Shown here: piece by piece, positions 59,831-64,000 of the stretch
Numbering within the stretch: position 1 is the first letter of the stretch
Layout: each line of letters starts with the position of its first letter
Source: Gemmatimonadota bacterium
GTDB lineage: Bacteria > Gemmatimonadota > Gemmatimonadetes > Longimicrobiales > Gaopeijiaceae
Assembly: GCA_022823365.1 (NCBI GenBank)
Contig: JAJDXG010000056.1
Coordinates: forward strand, 124,001-188,000
Direction of reading: 5' to 3'
DNA: 64,000 bases
Position numbers and translations under genes: made by a program
The notes under the pieces: generated by a model
What the model was told of the DNA's origin: nothing
Database searches by the model: none
Seen by the model: the letters and a program-made list of their open reading frames with translations, nothing else

Positions 59831-60762
59831 AGAAGTGGCTTTCGCTGGCGGCCCGCGTCGCCCTCACGGTCATTGTCACCTGGTTCATCCTCGATCGGGT
59901 GGGGCTGACCCTGGCCGAACTGCGGGAGTGGCAGGATGTGCTCGCCCGCCCGCGGCTGCTTCCGCTCGTCGGCGCGACGTTGCTCGTGCTCGCCGCCTAC
60001 GCCCTGAGCGGCCTGATCTGGGGCGGGGTGGTGACCGGGCTGGGCGGGCCGCGGCTGTCTGCGGGCGACGCCGTGAGCATCTTCATGATCGCCAACATGG
60101 GCCGGTACGTGCCCGGAAAGGTCTGGTCGATCGCCGGGATGGCCGCGCTGGCGAAGGGGAAGGGGGTTCCCGTGGCAGTCTCGGCCACCTCCGCGGTGAT
60201 CGTGCAGGGCACAGGGCTGCTGGCTGCCGGCGCAATCGGGCTCGGCGCATTCGTCGGAGGACCCGTGCCGCTGCCGCGCTGGGGACTGGCCGGCGCCGGG
60301 GTGGCGGCCGGCCTGCTCGTGCTCGTGCTTGCCATCCCCTCCCTGTTCCACGCGACGGTCGCCCTGTGGTTTCGCATCGTCCGCACCGCCGCTCCCGCGA
60401 ATCTTACCGCCGCCATGGTGCTGCGCTGGCTGTTGCAGGTGGCGCTGGCCTGGATGGCAATGGGCGCATCCTTCTGGATCCTGGCCGCGAGCCTGGGCAT
60501 GGAACTGTCGCCCCTGCACGCCGGCTCGGCCTTCGCGGCGGCATACGTGGCGGGCTACCTGATGCTCTTCGCGCCGGCGGGAGTCGGTGTTCGCGAAGGA
60601 TTCCTGGTCGCCATCCTCGCCCCGGCACTCGGGAGCGGACCGGCCACCGTGCTCGCGATCGCCGCCCGGCTATTGATGACCGCGGCTGAGGTGATTCCCG
60701 CCGCCATCCTCTGGGGGCTCCATCAGCGGTCGCTGCTCGAGCCCGAGCCGAAGCGAGGTTGA
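59827..60762 (+). CDS. Lysylphosphatidylglycerol synthase TM region / UPF0104-like flippase-domain membrane protein; probable CTG start
   Basis: LKKWLSLAARVALTVIVTWFILDRVGLTLAELREWQ (first TM) ... VSIFMIANMGRYVPGKVWSIAGMAALAKGKGVPVAVSATSAVIVQG...LFAPAGVGVREGFLVAIL. In-frame TGA at 59818; no ATG/GTG/TTG until GTG 59899, which would remove TM1. Confidence 0.85.
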   Translation: MKKWLSLAARVALTVIVTWFILDRVGLTLAELREWQDVLARPRLLPLVGATLLVLAAYALSGLIWGGVVTGLGGPRLSAGDAVSIFMIANMGRYVPGKVWSIAGMAALAKGKGVPVAVSATSAVIVQGTGLLAAGAIGLGAFVGGPVPLPRWGLAGAGVAAGLLVLVLAIPSLFHATVALWFRIVRTAAPANLTAAMVLRWLLQVALAWMAMGASFWILAASLGMELSPLHAGSAFAAAYVAGYLMLFAPAGVGVREGFLVAILAPALGSGPATVLAIAARLLMTAAEVIPAAILWGLHQRSLLEPEPKRG

Positions 60763-60859
60763 CCACGCCCTCGCGCGCTGCCTAAACTTCGGGCGATTTC
60801 GGAGTCCGCCCGCGCTCGGGATCGAGAGCGCGGACGGGTGGGCGAGGAGAACGAGAATC

Positions 60860-61090
60860 ATGCTGGCGACGGACAAGATCGAGGAGGTCCTCGAGACCGT
60901 GAGACCCGCGATCCGGCAGGATGGGGGCGACGTCGAGCTGATCGAATACGACGAGGCGGAAGGGGTGGTCATGCTTCGCCTGATGGGCGCGTGCGAGACC
61001 TGCCCGATCTCCATGCTCACTCTCAGGGAAGGCATCGAACGGCGCCTGAAGGACCGGGTTCCGGGGGTCACCAGGGTAGCCGCCGTCTGA
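60860..61090 (+). CDS. NifU-like C-terminal domain Fe-S scaffold protein
   Basis: DKIEEVLETVRPAIRQDGGDVELIEYDEAEGVVMLRLMGACETCPISMLTLREGIERRLKDRVPGVTRV. Confidence 0.95.
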   Translation: MLATDKIEEVLETVRPAIRQDGGDVELIEYDEAEGVVMLRLMGACETCPISMLTLREGIERRLKDRVPGVTRVAAV

Positions 61091-61138
61091 TTCCACGGGC
61101 ACTTCAACATCCTACCTGCACCTCGGCCTGGGCGGCGC

Positions 61139-62296
61139 ATGTCCCACCAAACTCTCATTGATGCGGTAACGAATGCCCTGTCCGGGGTGCGACACCCGGC
61201 CAGCGGCCGCGACATCGTGTCCAGCGGACACGTTCAGCAGCTCGAGATCGATGAAGAAGGGCAGGTACGCTTCGCCTTCCAGCTCAAGCCGGACGACCCC
61301 GGATCGCTGGTGAAGTCCGCCCGTACCGCCGCCGGGGGCGTGCGCGGCGTCTCGGGGGTGCGGGTCAACGTCCAGCTCCCCAGGAGCGCGCCGAGCCGCC
61401 CCGCAGCCCCGGCAGGCTCCTCGCCGCCCGCGGGCGCGCCTTCGCCGCCTCCCGCGCCTGCAGGGCGCTCGCGCCTCGTTCCGGGCTCGGTACCCGCGCC
61501 GACCCCCCGGCCGGGCATCCTCGCCGACACCCGCTACGTGGTGGCGGTGAGCTCGGGCAAGGGAGGCGTGGGCAAGTCGATGGTCACCACCAACCTCGCT
61601 GCAGCGCTCGCGCGCCGCCGTCTGCGGGTCGGACTTCTGGACGCCGACATCTACGGCCCGAACATCCCTGTCATGTTCGGCGAGCGCCGCCGGCCGAGCG
61701 TGTCCGGCGGCAAGGGCAAGGAGATGATCGAGCCGCTCGAGGCCCATGGCGTCAAGCTCATGAGCCTCGGATTCCTGCTCGCGGACGAACAGCCGGCGAT
61801 CATGCGCGGCCCGCTGATCGCGGGCGTCCTGAAACAGTTCCTTGAGCAAGTGCGCTGGGGCACCCTGGATGTCATGCTGGTCGACATGCCCCCGGGCACC
61901 GGCGATGCTCAGCTGTCGCTGGTGCAGAGCGTCAACCTCGACGGGGCCATCATGGTCACCACCCCGCAGGGTGTGGCCACCACCGACGTCCGGCGCGGCA
62001 TCAAGATGTTCGAACGCGTCAACACGCGGATTATCGGCGTCATCGAGAACATGAGCGGGATGGCCTGTCCGCACTGCGGCGAACCGGTGGACGTGTTCGG
62101 CACGGGCGGAGGGGAGGTTCTGGCCAGGGAGCAGGGCGTACCCTTCCTGGGCGCCGTGCCGCTGGACCCCGCGGTTCGGCGGTCGGGCGACGAAGGGCTG
62201 CCCACCGTGGTGGGCCGGCCGGAGTCACCGGTTGCGCAAGCGCTGAACCGAATCTGCGACCAGATGGTGGTGGCGTTGCGCGAGGCGCCCGGTTGA
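61139..62296 (+). CDS. Mrp/NBP35-family Fe-S cluster carrier ATPase
   Basis: VVAVSSGKGGVGKSMVTTNLAAALARRRLRVGLLDADIYGPNIPVMFG...LDVMLVDMPPGTGDAQLSLVQSVNLDGAIMVTTPQGVATTDVRRGIKMFE...ENMSGMACPHCGEPVDVFG. Confidence 0.97.
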   Translation: MSHQTLIDAVTNALSGVRHPASGRDIVSSGHVQQLEIDEEGQVRFAFQLKPDDPGSLVKSARTAAGGVRGVSGVRVNVQLPRSAPSRPAAPAGSSPPAGAPSPPPAPAGRSRLVPGSVPAPTPRPGILADTRYVVAVSSGKGGVGKSMVTTNLAAALARRRLRVGLLDADIYGPNIPVMFGERRRPSVSGGKGKEMIEPLEAHGVKLMSLGFLLADEQPAIMRGPLIAGVLKQFLEQVRWGTLDVMLVDMPPGTGDAQLSLVQSVNLDGAIMVTTPQGVATTDVRRGIKMFERVNTRIIGVIENMSGMACPHCGEPVDVFGTGGGEVLAREQGVPFLGAVPLDPAVRRSGDEGLPTVVGRPESPVAQALNRICDQMVVALREAPG

Positions 62297-62517
62297 GGTG
62301 GTCCCCGCTTCCGCGCGTCGGGCCGGATCGAATCCGGCGGATGCCCGCGCACGTGCTGGTGCGCGACTACCCCGAATCGCTTGCGCCGCTGCTGGCCCGC
62401 GACATCGATCTCGACCTGGTGGGGACGTCGCCGGTAGGAGCGTTCGCTGGCCCTGACCTGATCGCCGAGATCGAAGAGGTCATCGCCTGGCGACCGCCGG
62501 CCCGGCCACCCGCCTGA
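62293..62517 (+). CDS. Small hypothetical protein (start TTG 62293 or ATG 62341)
   Basis: MPAHVLVRDYPESLAPLLARDIDLDLVGTSPVGAFAGPDLIAEIEEVIAWRP; distant resemblance to DUF542/ScdA-N-type segments; position fits operon. Confidence 0.4.
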   Translation: MRWSPLPRVGPDRIRRMPAHVLVRDYPESLAPLLARDIDLDLVGTSPVGAFAGPDLIAEIEEVIAWRPPARPPA

Positions 62518-62526
62518 CCTGCGCGG

Positions 62527-62766
62527 CTATCCTTCCAGCCACTTGCGGTCGGCTTCACTCAGCTCCTTACGCTTGCGGGGCGCGATCAGGCGGAGCACCA
62601 CATACCCCAGTAGTGCGATCGGGGCGACCTTGAAGAGCAGGAAGCTGGCCAGGCCGAAGCCGATGGAGAACACCGTGCCCGCCACCGCGAGCAGCACTCC
62701 CACGACCAGCAGCGTCACGAGGCCAACGGCGAACAGGGTCAGCAGGGCGCTGATCATATTGAGCAT
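62527..62766 (-). CDS. Small membrane protein of unknown function
   Basis: MLNMISALLTLFAVGLVTLLVVGVLLAVAGTVFSIGFGLASFLLFKVAPIALLGYVVLRLIAPRKRKELSEADRKWLEG. Confidence 0.65.
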   Translation of the reverse strand: MLNMISALLTLFAVGLVTLLVVGVLLAVAGTVFSIGFGLASFLLFKVAPIALLGYVVLRLIAPRKRKELSEADRKWLEG

Positions 62767-62806
62767 CTCCCCGGGCCCAATGCCCGAATCCTGATGACGA
62801 AACCCA

Positions 62807-63703
62807 TCATGGGGTCCACACCACGTCGATCGCCCCGATGTGCGCGTCGATTTCCATCGTAAGCCGTGTCTCCGCGCCATCCCAGTCCGCGGAGTAGTAA
62901 CTGTCGCCTCGCCTGAACATCTCCTGGGCATCCACGGATGTCAGAAGTGCGTCTACCACCAGCTGCACGCCGAGGCCCCGCGGAAAGCGAAGCTCAACCG
63001 CGCCCAGGTCGAGGTCGAGATCCACATCGGCGTCGCGCTGCCATTCCCCGTCGAAGTCCAGGGTCGCCTTGCCTGCCTTCGCCTCCAGCCGGATGCGCGC
63101 GGCGTTCAGGTTGCCGAGTCCGGTGGCGACCAGGTTGGCCGCGCCCGCCTCGAAGGAGGCGAGTTCCAACTCCACGGGGTTGGGCATCGACACCTCGATG
63201 CGCGTATCGGATGCCCCCGTCTCGATGTTCAACTCCCGGATTGCGAGCCCTCCCAGATCCAGGTCCGCCCGCGCTGCCCCGAACTCCAGATCCAGTAACA
63301 GGGGAACTTCTGGCGACAGTTCCAGATCCAGTCGCCCCGATCCGTCGCGCGAGCCCATGCGGATACCCCTGCCGACGCGATCCATGCCGATCTCGAGGAT
63401 TCCGTCCTCGTAGTGGGTCTGCGGTTCCATGAGATCGCGATCGTATCGAAGCTCCATCCGGTACAGGGTGCCCGGCTCTCCCGGACGCAGGTCGAGGACG
63501 CCCGCTCCATACTCCACCTGGACCTCAATCTCGCGCTCGCCACTCAACTGGCGCGATGCGGTCACGGTGCTCCAGTCCTGGGCCGCAAGTCCGGTCGCCG
63601 TGCAGGCCAGCCCTCCGATGGCCGCGCAAGTCAGTCGTGCCAGCCCGGCGCCTCGCCGCTCTCCATGTGCGCGCTGATTCATCCACGGACTGCTCCTATT
63701 CAC
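62807..63703 (-). CDS. Secreted toast-rack / LiaF-like beta protein
   Basis: Signal peptide ...GGLACTATGLAAQ; repeated beta motifs LDLELSPEVPLLLDLEFGAARADLDLGGLAIRELNIETGASDTRIEVSMPNPVELELASFEAGAANLVATGLGN. Confidence 0.7.
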   Translation of the reverse strand: MNRSSPWMNQRAHGERRGAGLARLTCAAIGGLACTATGLAAQDWSTVTASRQLSGEREIEVQVEYGAGVLDLRPGEPGTLYRMELRYDRDLMEPQTHYEDGILEIGMDRVGRGIRMGSRDGSGRLDLELSPEVPLLLDLEFGAARADLDLGGLAIRELNIETGASDTRIEVSMPNPVELELASFEAGAANLVATGLGNLNAARIRLEAKAGKATLDFDGEWQRDADVDLDLDLGAVELRFPRGLGVQLVVDALLTSVDAQEMFRRGDSYYSADWDGAETRLTMEIDAHIGAIDVVWTP

Positions 63704-64000
63704 CGGTGCCTCCGTCGTCGGGGTGTCCGGGTTTCTCGCGCGAGCGCCGCCGGGAACGCCTCCGGGTCCACGCCCGCGTCGCCCGAATCCCCCCGCCGTA
63801 CGTCGCTGCCATCCTGCCGGGGTCGGAAGTGCGGCCCGCCCCGGTGAGCAGCACGGCGCCGAAGCCGAGCATCAACGCGATCATCGCGGTAGCCACCGCG
63901 ACGAGGGTGAACAGCCCGCTCAGGAAGGAACCGAGCGTCGGCCCGCCCATTTCCGTGACGTGAGAAAGGGCCGAGGGAAGAACGAGCGCCGCCAGGCCGA
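63696..64000 (-). CDS. Membrane protein, N-terminus beyond window edge
   Basis: Frame open to window edge: GLAALVLPSALSHVTEMGGPTLGSFLSGLFTLVAVATAMIALMLGFGAVLLTGAGRTSD...; overlaps downstream gene start by 8 nt. Confidence 0.5.
   Translation of the reverse strand, partial: GLAALVLPSALSHVTEMGGPTLGSFLSGLFTLVAVATAMIALMLGFGAVLLTGAGRTSDPGRMAATYGGGIRATRAWTRRRSRRRSREKPGHPDDGGTGE

Overview
High-GC bacterial chromosomal window, dense with genes and probably Gemmatimonadota-like (inferred from gene content and TonB/SusD/DUF1552 families, not proven). About 46 protein-coding genes are supported; I saw no rRNA, tRNA, CRISPR or prophage. Main blocks are: a long minus-strand housekeeping run (DUF58, VWA/BatA-like, mfd, two parvulin PPIases, pdxA, holB, moaC); a five-gene minus-strand accessory operon (DUF1592-type cytochrome-like protein, SusC, SusD, DUF1552, secreted ankyrin protein); a RHH/MazF toxin-antitoxin pair; an orphan RND permease; metabolic genes including lepA; a STAS/HATPase regulatory pair; proC/pruA; a glycosyltransferase/YfhO/flippase-like cluster; and NifU/Mrp. 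The strongest discovery is a short gene at 41755-42117 encoding an ArsC/Spx-fold protein. It is interrupted by exactly one in-frame TGA, located where the first Cys of the CxxC motif belongs (RPG-U-TSCKRTQEFL). A perfect 7-bp hairpin with a GTT loop starts 16 nt downstream, which fits a bacterial SECIS. This is a likely selenoprotein that ORF callers truncate (the supplied track starts it at 41881). Other notable signals are two probable CUG start codons embedded in CTGA stop/start overlaps, a consensus promoter for the TA operon that predicts a leaderless antitoxin mRNA, and the SusCD/DUF1592/DUF1552/ankyrin operon.
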